From Blautia hansenii (GTDB taxonomy: Bacteria > Bacillota > Clostridia > Lachnospirales > Lachnospiraceae), in the NCBI RefSeq assembly GCF_013304445.1, contig NZ_JAAITA010000021.1:1-49981 (forward strand): DNA of 49,981 nucleotides, in the 5' to 3' direction. The position numbers were made by a program, and so were the translations under genes. Shown one piece after another: positions 17,606-26,728 of this stretch. Every line of letters starts with the position of its first letter. The first letter of the stretch is position 1. Under the pieces are notes generated by a model. The model ran no database searches and was not told the origin of the DNA. It saw only the letters and a list, made by a program, of their open reading frames with translations.

Positions 17606-18208
17606 TTATTCTCTGTATTGACTGAAAATTCCTCTGATAACCTCATAAAGAGGCTTCTTTATCTGGTCTAAAGGCACCGGCTGTTCATAAAGAATGGTAT
17701 TGTAGCTGGTGCCGCTGACCAATTCTAATATCATATACATCATCAAATCCGGTGTGCGGTAGGTATGGGAAGCATGGGCCAGCATGGTTTCATAAATGGT
17801 GAAAATAGCGGGCGTATCTTTGCTTGGCGCAACACTTAAAAAATCTTTGAAAAATCCCCAACTCAAATGTTTGGAAATCAGCAGCACCAGATTGTGGTTC
17901 TGGGCAAACTGGTCCAAAATGTTGTCAATGATAAACAAGACCTGTTCTTCAAAATCTTCAATTTCCTTATGTTTTCTAAGTTCTGTATAGGCTGTCTGAA
18001 AAACCTGATTGGCCTTGTGACTGATTAAATGATTGCGGATATCATACTTATCCTTAAAATACAGATAGAAAGTTCCCTTTGCCACTCCTGCTTTTTTAAC
18101 GATATCTGCAATGGAGGTCTTGTTAAACCCATTTTCAATAAACAAAGTGAAAGCAGAATCCAGAAGGGAGTTTCTTTTCTGCTCTTTATTAGTTTCTATC
18201 TTACTCAT
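17606..18208 (-). CDS. TetR/AcrR-family repressor of the MMPL operon
   Basis: A 200-residue TetR-family regulator. The N-terminal helix-turn-helix (about 10-55) shows FIENGFNKTSIADIVKKAGV and the KGTFYLYFKDK signature; a helical ligand domain follows. The start at 18208 has AAGGAGG upstream; the longer frame start at 18229 does not. It is divergent from an MMPL exporter, and three copies of TGAC-N5-GTCA lie between them, almost certainly its operators. It therefore likely represses the exporter and possibly itself, released by a lipid-like or toxic ligand. Confidence 0.9.
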   Translation of the reverse strand: MSKIETNKEQKRNSLLDSAFTLFIENGFNKTSIADIVKKAGVAKGTFYLYFKDKYDIRNHLISHKANQVFQTAYTELRKHKEIEDFEEQVLFIIDNILDQFAQNHNLVLLISKHLSWGFFKDFLSVAPSKDTPAIFTIYETMLAHASHTYRTPDLMMYMILELVSGTSYNTILYEQPVPLDQIKKPLYEVIRGIFSQYRE

Positions 18209-18311
18209 TGGTATTGCCTCCTTCCCCACAATTATAGAGAGAAAAGAGGGGAAAAGTCAAACCTCAAATGTCTGAAATGAGGAATTCTGCATATTGCATA
18301 AAAACGAAAAC

Positions 18312-18381
18312 TGACTTTTGGTCATAAGTAATATTGACTAAAGGTCAGTTTTGCGTTATAACAATTAATGACCAAAGGTCA
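18312..18381 (+). promoter_or_regulatory. MMPL promoter with three TGAC-N5-GTCA operators
   Basis: The sites are TGACTTTTGGTCA (18312-18324), TGACTAAAGGTCA (18335-18347) and TGACCAAAGGTCA (18369-18381). The first two also lie inside a larger dyad with arms starting AAAACTGAC and ending GTCAGTTTT (18307-18352). The promoter is TTGACT at 18334-18339 and TATAAC at 18357-18362, spacer 17. Site 2 covers the -35 and site 3 covers the start point, typical of TetR repression. Confidence 0.85.
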
Positions 18382-18449
18382 TAAAAATAAGAATATGAAG
18401 ACGCTATGTCTGCATATGTTTAGCAAAAACGGGAAAGGGAGGAAAGGAA

Positions 18450-20519
18450 ATGGTAAAGCTGGGAAGGAAAATTGTCAAATTCCGGGTTCCGATTTTTGTT
18501 CTGAGCCTGCTGCTGTTGATACCATCCGTGATAGGATATATAAACACCAGAGTGAATTATGATGTGCTGTACTATCTGCCGGATGATATTGAAACGATGA
18601 AGGGACAGAATATCCTGGTGGATGAATTCGGAACCGGTGCGTATTCCATGTTCGTATGTGAAGGCATGCCAAATAAAGATGTGGCGGCTCTGAAAGAAAA
18701 AATAGAGGAGGTAGAGCACGTTTCGCAGGTGGTGTGGTACGACAGTTTTGCGGATTTAAGTCTTCCGACAGAAATGCTGCCGGAGAAAATACGAAGCGTT
18801 CTGTTCTCAGAAAATTCCACCATGATGTTTATTATTTTTGATACGACTACATCAGCGGATGAAACTATGGACGCCATAGGAGATATCAGAAAGCTGGCGG
18901 GAAAGCAGTGCTTTGTCAGCGGCATGTCGGCCATTGTAACAGATACCAAAAATCTGGCAGAGTCGGAGGTGGCTATTTATGTACTGATTGCCGTTGTACT
19001 GTCCTGTATCGTTCTGGCGCTGGCCATGGAATCCTATCTGATTCCGTTTCTGTTTCTGGCCAGTATCGGTATTGCCATTGTTTATAATATGGGAACGAAT
19101 ATTTTCAAAGGAGAAATTTCTTATATTACCAAGGCGTTAAGTGCAGTTTTACAGTTGGGTGTTACCATGGATTATTCCATTTTCCTGTGGCACAGCTATC
19201 AGGAACAGAAGGAAACTTATAGAGAGAACCGCAAGGAAGCCATGGCCCAGGCCATAGCTGCTACCATTAAATCCGTAGTGGGAAGTTCGGTTACTACCAT
19301 TGCAGGCTTTGTGGCGCTTTGCTTTATGAGTTTTACTTTGGGTATGGATTTGGGAATTGTCATGGCAAAAGGTGTGGTATTTGGCGTTCTCTGCTGCGTT
19401 ACCGTGCTTCCGGCTATGATAATGATTTTTGACAAACCTCTGGAAAAGACAAAGCACAGACAGTTGATACCGGATTTTCCGAAAGTCTCAGAATTTCTGG
19501 TCAGGCATCATAAAACCTTTGCGTTTCTCTGCGTGGCTCTGTTTATACCGTTTGCCTATTTTCAGGCAAATGCAAAAGTATATTATAACCTGGATGCCAG
19601 CCTTCCAAAGGATTTGGAATCCATTATGGCCAATGAAAAACTGCAGAAGGATTATGATATGGGTGCGGCCCACATGATTCTCATGGATAAAAACATTTCC
19701 GGTAAGGAAAAACACAAAATGATAAAGGAAATGGAGCAGGCAGATGGTGTAAAAGAAGTGCTGGGACTGGAGAGCATTATCGGACCGTCTCTGCCGGAAA
19801 GCATGATACCAAAGGAGATTAAGGACATTCTGGAAAGTGACAACTATGAACTAATGCTCATTACCAATGAGTATCAGACAGCTTCCGAAGAAGTCAATGA
19901 CCAGATTAACGAATTGAATCAAATTCTGAAATCTTATGATAAAAACGGCATGCTGGTAGGTGAGGCACCCTGTACCAAGGATTTGATTGAAATCACAGAC
20001 CATGACTTTAAGGTAGTCAGCGCAGTTTCCATCGTGGCCGTTTTTCTGATTATCCTGTTTGTGTTCAAATCCATGACCCTTCCGGTGATTCTGGTACTGG
20101 TTATTGAGGGGGCAATTTTCATTAACATGGGAATTCCGTATCTCACAGGAACAGAGCTGCCGTTCATTGCCTCCATTGTTATCGGAACCATTCAGCTTGG
20201 GGCAACGGTAGATTATGCTATTTTGATGACCAGCCGTTATGAGCAGGAAAGAGGAGGCGGCAAGAGTAAGAAGGAATCCATCAGTATTGCCCTGCAGAGC
20301 AGTATCCGTCCCGTTATGGTATCAGCATTCAGTTTTTTTGCGGCAACCTTTGGGGTTGGTGTGTATTCGAAGATTGATATGATTAGTTCTCTTTGTCTTC
20401 TTATGGCAAGGGGCGCATTAATCAGTATGTGCGCAGTGCTGCTGTTTCTGCCTGCCATGTATTGGATATTTGACAAAGTTATTTGTGCAACAAGTAAAAA
20501 TTTCAAGGTTAGGAAATAG
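18450..20519 (+). CDS. MMPL/RND-family membrane exporter
   Basis: A 689-residue membrane protein with the duplicated architecture of MMPL transporters. Each half has one N-terminal helix, an extracytoplasmic domain, and a block of five helices. Signature segments are LGVTMDYSIFLWHSY in the first half and LGATVDYAILMTSRY in the second. Family members export lipids, peptides or drugs using the proton gradient. GGGAGG precedes the start. The next gene, 12 bases downstream, encodes a secreted heptad-repeat protein that probably works with it. The operon is preceded by TetR operators. Confidence 0.92.
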   Translation: MVKLGRKIVKFRVPIFVLSLLLLIPSVIGYINTRVNYDVLYYLPDDIETMKGQNILVDEFGTGAYSMFVCEGMPNKDVAALKEKIEEVEHVSQVVWYDSFADLSLPTEMLPEKIRSVLFSENSTMMFIIFDTTTSADETMDAIGDIRKLAGKQCFVSGMSAIVTDTKNLAESEVAIYVLIAVVLSCIVLALAMESYLIPFLFLASIGIAIVYNMGTNIFKGEISYITKALSAVLQLGVTMDYSIFLWHSYQEQKETYRENRKEAMAQAIAATIKSVVGSSVTTIAGFVALCFMSFTLGMDLGIVMAKGVVFGVLCCVTVLPAMIMIFDKPLEKTKHRQLIPDFPKVSEFLVRHHKTFAFLCVALFIPFAYFQANAKVYYNLDASLPKDLESIMANEKLQKDYDMGAAHMILMDKNISGKEKHKMIKEMEQADGVKEVLGLESIIGPSLPESMIPKEIKDILESDNYELMLITNEYQTASEEVNDQINELNQILKSYDKNGMLVGEAPCTKDLIEITDHDFKVVSAVSIVAVFLIILFVFKSMTLPVILVLVIEGAIFINMGIPYLTGTELPFIASIVIGTIQLGATVDYAILMTSRYEQERGGGKSKKESISIALQSSIRPVMVSAFSFFAATFGVGVYSKIDMISSLCLLMARGALISMCAVLLFLPAMYWIFDKVICATSKNFKVRK

Positions 20520-20531
20520 GAGGTTTTGGCT

Positions 20532-23168
20532 ATGAAGAGGAAAAATGTGCAGGCGCTTCTGGTGGGTATGGCTGTGATGATGTCGGTGATTCTGCCCACA
20601 TCGCCCATACTGGCAGCAGAAAACACACAGACAGAGAAGGAGCAGACCGTTTATGTAACTGCAGATGAAAATGGAAATTCAGAAAATGTGATTGTCAGCA
20701 ACTGGCTGAAAAACAAGGGAAAAGAGAAAACCCTGAAAGATAAAAGCAGTCTGACAGACATTGAGAATGTGAAAGGTGATGAAACTTTTAAACAGAACTC
20801 AGACGGAACACTTACCTGGAATACGGACGGCGGAGATATTTATTATCAGGGAACCACAGGCAAAAAATTGCCGGTTTCTGTAAAGCTGACGTATTATCTG
20901 GACGGTAAGGAAATCCAGGCTTCTGATTTGGCAGGAAAAAGCGGTAAGGTAAAAATCAGAATCGACTATGAAAATACAGAAAAACGGACCGAAGAGGTCA
21001 ATGGAAAAAAAGAAGAAATCTATACGCCGTTTATGATGATGACGGCCATGATTCTTCCAGCTGATACTTTTACCAATGTAGAAATCACAAATGGCAAGGT
21101 GCTTTCCGACGGAACGAATGATATTGCAGTAGGGTATGGATTTCCGGGTCTGTCAGACAGCCTGAAGCTGTCAGATATGAAAGAATTGGACGATATGGAA
21201 ATTCCGGACTATGTGGAACTGACGGCAGATGTGAAAGATTTTTCTCTGGGAATGACGGCTACCATAGCTGCCACAGGTCTTTTAGAAGATTTGAATCTGG
21301 GAGAGACTGCCAACACTGACGATTTAAAGAAAAAACTGGATACGCTCACTGATTCTTCCACGGCTTTGGTAAAGGGCAGCAAAGAACTGCAGGAAGGCAT
21401 TGCCGCTCTGGACAGTTCTGCAGATACTTTTGTAAACGGCTTAAACAGTGCGGATGACGGCGCCGGAAAGCTGAAAAACGGCATTGATACCATGAATAAC
21501 AGCAAAGGGGAACTTTTGGACGGGATTGCTCAGCTGACTGCAGGTATGAATTCACTGGAAGGCGGAGCCGGACAATTAAGGGATGGCATCAGTGCTTATA
21601 CGGATGGCACTTCTAAGCTGGGCAGCGGAATTACCCAGGTGGCAGACGGCGCGGCAGCGCTTAACAGCGGTATGGAAACCCTTGACGAGAAAAAGGGAAC
21701 GCTGCTTGACGGTATCGGTCAGTTAAGCGCAGGAGGAACACAGCTGGCTGCGGGAAGCGAAAGCCTTAAACAGGGTGTGCAGGCTTACACGGCAGGGACG
21801 GCCCAGTTGGATGCAGGTCTTGGAAAGCTACAGAGTGAACTCGGCGGTTCTGTGGGGCAGGCATCTAAACTTCCGGAGGCCATTCAGAGTCTCACAGACG
21901 GAGCCGGACAGCTGATACAGGGAGCAGAAACTTTAAAAGAAGGCATGACACAGGCAGAAGGGGCGGCCGGAAAGTTGGGAGCCAGTGTAACAGGATTGAA
22001 AACTGCGGCGCAGACAGTAGGAGATTTAAGCGGTCAGGCGGCAGGTATGATTGAGAACTTTGTAAACAGCCAGACAACACCAAGCGTAGATACCAATGCA
22101 GTAAACGAACAGGCCAGTGCCCAGGCGAATGAACAGCAGTATAACAACGTGGCGGCAGCTTTGGATGCTGCAGGTGTATCGGAAGAAGAAAAACAGGCCG
22201 TACTGGCAAATCTGGGCGGTATCGGAGTATCTGTGGATGTGAAGGTACCGGTGACTTACGGTGACAACAGCGGTGCGGCAGATACAATCCAGGGATTGCA
22301 GCAGATACAGGGGGCAATGACAGCAGTAAATGGACAGATACCAGAGGCAGAAGCAGTACTTTCAGAAGCAGAAGCACAGCTTCATACCATGAAAGAAGGA
22401 GCAGCCAGTGCTGCAGCCGGAGCAGAAACTTTACAGAAAGGCGCCTGGTCTTTGAAAGAGGCGGCAGGTTCTATGGGGAATTTGACTTCTCTTTCTGAAA
22501 AACTGCAGAAGGCAGTGGGAGAATTGAAAAAAGGCAGTGAAGCACTGACTGCTAAGAATACAGAGCTAAATGCAGGCGCCGTATCTGTAGCTTCCGGGGC
22601 TTCGTCCTTAAATGCAGGACTGCAGCAGATGTCAGAAGGTGCAGGCCAGTTAAGCGGCGGTATTGCTCAGCTGACCCAGGGCAGCAGCGCTTTACAGGCG
22701 GGAACGCAGCAGCTTCAAACAGGTGTAAATGCATTGACAGCAAAGAATGATTCCTTAAACAGCGGGGCAGCCGGGTTAGCCCAGGGCAGTTCGGAACTCT
22801 TAAAGGGCGGCAGTGCACTGGCGGCAGGAGGAAATGTGTTAAGCGACGGCATTTCCCAACTAGCAGACGGAGCAGCAGCCTTAAAAGACGGAACGTCCCA
22901 GCTGGCAGCAGGGGGAAAAGAGTTAAAGGGCGGAACTGCAAAATTAAAAGATGGTTCCACACAGCTAAGGGATGGTATGGAGAAATTTGATAAAGAAGGT
23001 GTACAGAAGCTTGCGGATATGGTAAACGGTGATGTGAAAACAGTTCTGGACAGACTGAAAGCAGTAGAAAATGCAGATAAGTCTTACAAAGCCTTTGACG
23101 GACAGTCTGAGAATGTGGACGGAAAAGTGAAATTTGTTATTGAAACTGCCGGAATTGAAGCAGAATAA
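20532..23168 (+). CDS. Secreted protein with X3-Leu-X2-Gly heptad repeats (YhgE/Pip-like)
   Basis: An 878-residue exported protein. The start at 20532 has AGGAGG (20518-20523) 8 bases upstream. An N-terminal signal peptide spans about 1-28 (hydrophobic core, then AAEN). A folded beta-rich region covers about 30-250. Two long blocks of heptads such as LAAGSESLKQG and LSGGIAQLTQG follow, split by an alpha-helical insert (about 520-600) with an Ala/Gln-rich start. The heptads form the rod-like coils seen in YhgE/Pip proteins. Unlike many relatives, no C-terminal membrane helix is visible; the protein ends in a charged tail. It may be a periplasm-side adaptor for the MMPL exporter. Confidence 0.88.
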   Translation: MKRKNVQALLVGMAVMMSVILPTSPILAAENTQTEKEQTVYVTADENGNSENVIVSNWLKNKGKEKTLKDKSSLTDIENVKGDETFKQNSDGTLTWNTDGGDIYYQGTTGKKLPVSVKLTYYLDGKEIQASDLAGKSGKVKIRIDYENTEKRTEEVNGKKEEIYTPFMMMTAMILPADTFTNVEITNGKVLSDGTNDIAVGYGFPGLSDSLKLSDMKELDDMEIPDYVELTADVKDFSLGMTATIAATGLLEDLNLGETANTDDLKKKLDTLTDSSTALVKGSKELQEGIAALDSSADTFVNGLNSADDGAGKLKNGIDTMNNSKGELLDGIAQLTAGMNSLEGGAGQLRDGISAYTDGTSKLGSGITQVADGAAALNSGMETLDEKKGTLLDGIGQLSAGGTQLAAGSESLKQGVQAYTAGTAQLDAGLGKLQSELGGSVGQASKLPEAIQSLTDGAGQLIQGAETLKEGMTQAEGAAGKLGASVTGLKTAAQTVGDLSGQAAGMIENFVNSQTTPSVDTNAVNEQASAQANEQQYNNVAAALDAAGVSEEEKQAVLANLGGIGVSVDVKVPVTYGDNSGAADTIQGLQQIQGAMTAVNGQIPEAEAVLSEAEAQLHTMKEGAASAAAGAETLQKGAWSLKEAAGSMGNLTSLSEKLQKAVGELKKGSEALTAKNTELNAGAVSVASGASSLNAGLQQMSEGAGQLSGGIAQLTQGSSALQAGTQQLQTGVNALTAKNDSLNSGAAGLAQGSSELLKGGSALAAGGNVLSDGISQLADGAAALKDGTSQLAAGGKELKGGTAKLKDGSTQLRDGMEKFDKEGVQKLADMVNGDVKTVLDRLKAVENADKSYKAFDGQSENVDGKVKFVIETAGIEAE

Positions 23169-23181
23169 AGACATTTTGTCA

Positions 23182-23210
23182 TTGTATCCTCTGGCAAAAA
23201 GAGCTATAAT
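23182..23210 (+). promoter_or_regulatory. Promoter of the EFR1 ferredoxin gene
   Basis: TTGTAT at 23182-23187 and TATAAT at 23205-23210 with a 17-base spacer. Confidence 0.65.
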
Positions 23211-23276
23211 GTTCCTTACGCAGAAAAATGCAGAAGAGAACTCTATATCTATACAGAAGGAAGAGAGGATACGCAA

Positions 23277-23954
23277 ATGAGTGTATATGCCATTTATTTC
23301 AGCCCAACCAGGGGGACAGAGAAAATCGTCAAGATACTGACAGAAACCTTTGGCGCATATAAGGAAATAGACTTGTGCAAGCCGAAAGCGGAAAAAAATA
23401 TTGCGGCTTTTAAGGCGCAGGATATTTGTTTCTTTGGTGTGCCTTCCTATGGAAACCGGGCCTATGAAGACACCCTTCTGGAGCTGCAGGAAGAAGTGGA
23501 AAAACAGGGATTTGTGTGTGCTGCTGCTGTGGCAGCTATTGCAGAACATTCCATTATGCACCAGTTTGCCACAAGAAGACCGGATCGGAAGGATAAGAGC
23601 GAACTGAAAGCCTTTGGAGAGAAAATCCGGCAGAAACTCCATACTGCAGAGACTTATGAAAAGCTGGCTCTGCCGGGCAGCAAGCCTTACAGAACGTATC
23701 AAGGTGTGCCGTTAAAGCCAAAGGCAGATAAACACTGTACAGCCTGCGGCCTGTGCGCCAGAGTCTGTCCGGCTGGTGCAATTCCCGGTGACAATCCAAA
23801 GAAGACGGATAAATCCAAATGTATTTCCTGTATGCGCTGCGTCCAGGTCTGCCCTCAGAAGGCAAGAAATATAAGTAAATTAAAAGTGAAACTTGCTTCT
23901 GCGAAGATGAAAAAGACTTGTACAGAGCGCAAGGCAAATGAATTGTTTTTATGA
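23277..23954 (+). CDS. EFR1-type flavodoxin-ferredoxin protein
   Basis: A 225-residue protein. An N-terminal flavodoxin-like half starts with YFSPTRGTEKI (FMN phosphate loop). A C-terminal 2[4Fe-4S] ferredoxin half carries CTACGLCARVC near 155-165 and CISCMRCVQVC near 183-193. The arrangement fits the EFR1 family of ferredoxins of anaerobic Firmicutes. It would carry low-potential electrons in the cytosol. GAGAGGA precedes the ATG. It has its own promoter and terminator, and no partner oxidoreductase lies next to it. Confidence 0.9.
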   Translation: MSVYAIYFSPTRGTEKIVKILTETFGAYKEIDLCKPKAEKNIAAFKAQDICFFGVPSYGNRAYEDTLLELQEEVEKQGFVCAAAVAAIAEHSIMHQFATRRPDRKDKSELKAFGEKIRQKLHTAETYEKLALPGSKPYRTYQGVPLKPKADKHCTACGLCARVCPAGAIPGDNPKKTDKSKCISCMRCVQVCPQKARNISKLKVKLASAKMKKTCTERKANELFL

Positions 23955-23955
23955 T

Positions 23956-23986
23956 AAAAAGAGGCTGCGGGGTGCAGCCTCTTTTT
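23956..23986. terminator. Bidirectional terminator
   Basis: AAAAAGAGGCTGC pairs with GCAGCCTCTTTTT across a 5-base loop, with A and T runs on both sides. It serves the ferredoxin gene and the convergent ABC permease gene. Confidence 0.92.
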
Positions 23987-24002
23987 CAAGCATGAGCAGC
24001 AT

Positions 24003-24812
24003 CTATTTATGGCTTTTCAGATAACGTTTTTCCAAAAAAGAAATCATTCCATATAAAAAAATGGCAATGATACATAAAATTACAATGGACATAAGCATAG
24101 TGGTCAGTTGGAAGACCTGGCTGGAATAGATTATCAGGTAACCAAGTCCGCTTTTGCTTCCAATCATTTCTCCAATGACAATTCCAATCAAAGACAGTCC
24201 GATATTTACCTTCATAACGCTTAAAATCAGAGGGACAGACCCCGGAAGAATCACTTTCAAGAGCGCATCTTTTTTTGTGCCACCCAGCGTTTTTATAAGT
24301 TTTAATTTATCCGGATCTGTTTCGCAGAAGCCGGTATACAGATTCATGATGGCGCCGAAGACGGCGACGGAAATTCCGGCAAGAATGATGGTTTTCATAT
24401 TGCTGCCTAGCCACACAATGAGAAGCGGAGCCAAAGCGGATTTCGGCAGACTGTTTAAAACCACAAGATACGGTTCCAGTACGGCAGACAGTCTGGGAAA
24501 GGCCCACAAAAGAACCGCGCACACAATACCCAGCAGTGTGACCAGAAGAAAACTGATGAGCGTTTCTGTGAGCGTGACAGAAATATGCCGAAGGAGCGTG
24601 CCGTTGTGAAAAAGTTCCGCCATTTTCTCAGCTATCTGGGAGGGGCTGGAGAAAATAAAAGAGTCTATCGTGCCTGTTCGGGCACAGATTTCCCATAAAA
24701 AGAGAAAAGCAAAGAAAAGAAAAAATCGGAAAAACTGTATGAGCATGGCATTTTGTTTCAGCTTTTTCAGATATTTTTTCTGCTCCTCAGAGGGATTGAG
24801 AGGATACATCAT
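24003..24812 (-). CDS. ABC importer permease (SsuC/TauC/ThiX type)
   Basis: A 269-residue permease with about six membrane helices and the EAA-loop region ETDPDKLKLIKTLGGTKK typical of the family for sulfonates, nitrate and thiamine precursors. AAGGAG lies 10 bases before the ATG at 24812. The start overlaps the end of the ATPase gene by 26 bases, so the two are translated together. No substrate-binding protein gene is nearby, so the substrate cannot be assigned. Confidence 0.88.
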   Translation of the reverse strand: MMYPLNPSEEQKKYLKKLKQNAMLIQFFRFFLFFAFLFLWEICARTGTIDSFIFSSPSQIAEKMAELFHNGTLLRHISVTLTETLISFLLVTLLGIVCAVLLWAFPRLSAVLEPYLVVLNSLPKSALAPLLIVWLGSNMKTIILAGISVAVFGAIMNLYTGFCETDPDKLKLIKTLGGTKKDALLKVILPGSVPLILSVMKVNIGLSLIGIVIGEMIGSKSGLGYLIIYSSQVFQLTTMLMSIVILCIIAIFLYGMISFLEKRYLKSHK

Positions 24813-25575
24813 GATGATTCAGCTCCTTCCATATTTCATTAAAATAAGTTTTAAATTCAGGGGCATTGCGGGAAGCCATAGGGGTACGCACAGGCATGGA
24901 AAAAGTAATGGGAATGATTTTTTGTATGTGCGCAGGTCTCTGGCTGAATACAATCACCCGGTCTGCCATACTGACGGCTTCAGAAATATCATGTGTGACT
25001 AAAATAGCGGTTTTTCCTTCCCGGCGGATAATGGTTCCGATGTCATCACTTACGGATAAACGGGTCTGATAATCCAGAGCAGAAAAGGGTTCGTCCAGAA
25101 GCAGCAGTTCCGGTTCTAAAGCCAGAGTGCGGATGAGTGCCGCCCTTTGCCGCATACCTCCGGAAAGCTGGGAGGGTCTTGCGGTTTTGAATTTGTCCAG
25201 TCCATAGTCTGCCAGAAGCTGCTCGGCGCGTGCTTTGGTATCCGGGGAAAGTCTTTTTTGAATTTCCAGCCCCAGCAGGATGTTGCTGTAAATGGTCCGC
25301 CATTCAAAAAGATGGTCTTTTTGCAGCATGTATCCAATGCTGGCAGTTTTTTCCTGTAAAGGTTTTCCGGCTAAAAGAATTTCGCCTTTTTCCGGATGTA
25401 AGAGGCCGCAAAGCATATCCAGAAACGTAGATTTACCGCACCCGGAGGGACCTACGATGGCAGTAAATTCTCCTCTGGATACGGAAAAAGATATATGAGA
25501 AAGGGCAGGTGTTTCCCCGGATTTTGTGTGGTAGGCATAACTGATGTCATTTACATTTAAAAGAGGTTCGCCCAT
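24787..25575 (-). CDS. ABC importer ATP-binding protein (SsuB/TauB/ThiZ type)
   Basis: A 262-residue ATPase. Walker A GPSGCGKST, Q-loop region YMLQKDHLFEW, signature LSGGMRQR and Walker B LLLLDEPFSALD are all present. The start at 25575 (MGEPLL) is set by AGGAGG 9 bases upstream; a much longer frame extends upstream without a ribosome site. It is the first gene of a two-gene operon with the permease and is divergent from D-lactate dehydrogenase. A binding protein encoded elsewhere is likely. Confidence 0.9.
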   Translation of the reverse strand: MGEPLLNVNDISYAYHTKSGETPALSHISFSVSRGEFTAIVGPSGCGKSTFLDMLCGLLHPEKGEILLAGKPLQEKTASIGYMLQKDHLFEWRTIYSNILLGLEIQKRLSPDTKARAEQLLADYGLDKFKTARPSQLSGGMRQRAALIRTLALEPELLLLDEPFSALDYQTRLSVSDDIGTIIRREGKTAILVTHDISEAVSMADRVIVFSQRPAHIQKIIPITFSMPVRTPMASRNAPEFKTYFNEIWKELNHHDVSSQSL

Positions 25576-25599
25576 AAAATCAATCCTCCTGGTGGTATA

Positions 25600-25658
25600 T
25601 ATCATTATGATATGAAGAAAAACAGGTACTTGACAAATATAGTAGATATTATTACTAT
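25600..25658 (+). promoter_or_regulatory. D-lactate dehydrogenase promoter and dyads
   Basis: TTGACA at 25630-25635 and TACTAT at 25653-25658 are spaced by 17 bases. The dyad ATAGTA-N8-TACTAT (25639-25658) covers the spacer and -10, so it could be an operator. A second palindrome, TATCATTATGATA (25600-25612), sits nearer the divergent ABC gene. No Rex-type box is seen. Confidence 0.6.
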
Positions 25659-25714
25659 GATAAAGAAGCATAGTGATTAAAATCCTGAGAAGTACAGAAC
25701 AGGAGGAATGCAGA

Positions 25715-26713
25715 ATGAGGATTTTATTTTTTGACACAAAAACTTATGATAAGGAATCGTTTGAAAAACAGACAGGAAATTATCCTGGTATAGAAATTGA
25801 TTATTTAAAAACGGATTTGGCACCCAAGACAGCGCCGTTGGCCAAAGGATATGACGCAGTCTGCGCTTTTGTAAGCTCTGATGTGGGAAGCGAAACCATG
25901 GATGCGCTTCACGAAGCGGGAGTTCGTCTGGTCTTAATGCGCTGCGCAGGATTTAACAATGTGGATTTAGAAAAAGCAGCAGAATACGATATTGAGGTTA
26001 TGCGTGTGCCGGGATATTCTCCCGAAGCCGTAGCGGAGCATGCAATGGCTCTGGCCCTTGCAGCAAACCGCCGTATTCACAAAGCGTATGTAAAAGTGAG
26101 GGAAAATGATTTCAGCCTTGGCGGACTGATGGGGATGAATTTTTACCAGAAGACGGCCGGAATCGTGGGTACAGGAAAAATCGGTGCAGCTATGGCGAAA
26201 ATCTGTCGTGGCTTTGGCATGAAGGTCATTGCCTATGATGTATATCAGAACCCGGAACTGGCTGATTTTGTAACCTATGTAACCTTAGATGAATTGCTGG
26301 CTTCCAGTGACTTGATTTCCCTGCACTGCCCGCTGATGGACAATACCTATCATCTGATTAATAAAGACACCATTGCGAAAATGAAGGATGGGGTAATTCT
26401 GGTAAATACCTCCAGAGGCGGTCTGGTAAAAACCAATGACCTGATTGACGGTATCCGTGCCAGAAAGTTCTTCGGTGTAGGACTGGATGTTTATGAGGAA
26501 GAGACAAAGAACGTATTTGAAGACCGTTCAGATGAAATCCTGGAACACTCCACAACAGCCAGACTTTTGTCTTTCCCCAATGTTATGATTACGTCTCACC
26601 AGGGATTTTTTACAGAGGAAGCCCTGGCGGCCATTTCTCAGACCACGCTGGACAATGCCGTGGCTTTTGAAAAAGGAGAAATCACCGGAAATGAGGTCAC
26701 AGAAAGACAGTAA
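25715..26713 (+). CDS. D-lactate dehydrogenase (D-2-hydroxyacid dehydrogenase family)
   Basis: A 332-residue NAD-dependent D-2-hydroxyacid dehydrogenase, closest in style to fermentative D-LDH (LdhA). The NAD fold GTGKIG is near 152-157; the catalytic Arg is in NTSRGG, Glu in DVYEEE, and His in TSHQGF. The start at 25715 has AGGAGG at 25701-25706; upstream in-frame codons lack one. It reduces pyruvate to D-lactate to regenerate NAD+ in anaerobic metabolism. It is followed by a terminator. Confidence 0.9.
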   Translation: MRILFFDTKTYDKESFEKQTGNYPGIEIDYLKTDLAPKTAPLAKGYDAVCAFVSSDVGSETMDALHEAGVRLVLMRCAGFNNVDLEKAAEYDIEVMRVPGYSPEAVAEHAMALALAANRRIHKAYVKVRENDFSLGGLMGMNFYQKTAGIVGTGKIGAAMAKICRGFGMKVIAYDVYQNPELADFVTYVTLDELLASSDLISLHCPLMDNTYHLINKDTIAKMKDGVILVNTSRGGLVKTNDLIDGIRARKFFGVGLDVYEEETKNVFEDRSDEILEHSTTARLLSFPNVMITSHQGFFTEEALAAISQTTLDNAVAFEKGEITGNEVTERQ

Positions 26714-26728
26714 ACCTGAAAAGGAAAA

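Noticed and set aside
21892-22962. Minus-strand Leu/Pro-rich frames opposite the heptad protein
   Set aside because: They arise from the repetitive codons of the heptad gene; repeated Leu/Pro composition is a frame artefact.
21350-22990. The repeats in the heptad gene as a DNA repeat array or CRISPR
   Set aside because: The periodicity is at protein level (seven-residue pattern) with variable DNA; there are no identical repeats with unique spacers.
25600-25658. A Rex (NADH-sensing) site at the D-lactate dehydrogenase promoter
   Set aside because: The dyads seen do not fit the TTGTGA-type Rex box; the regulator is left open.
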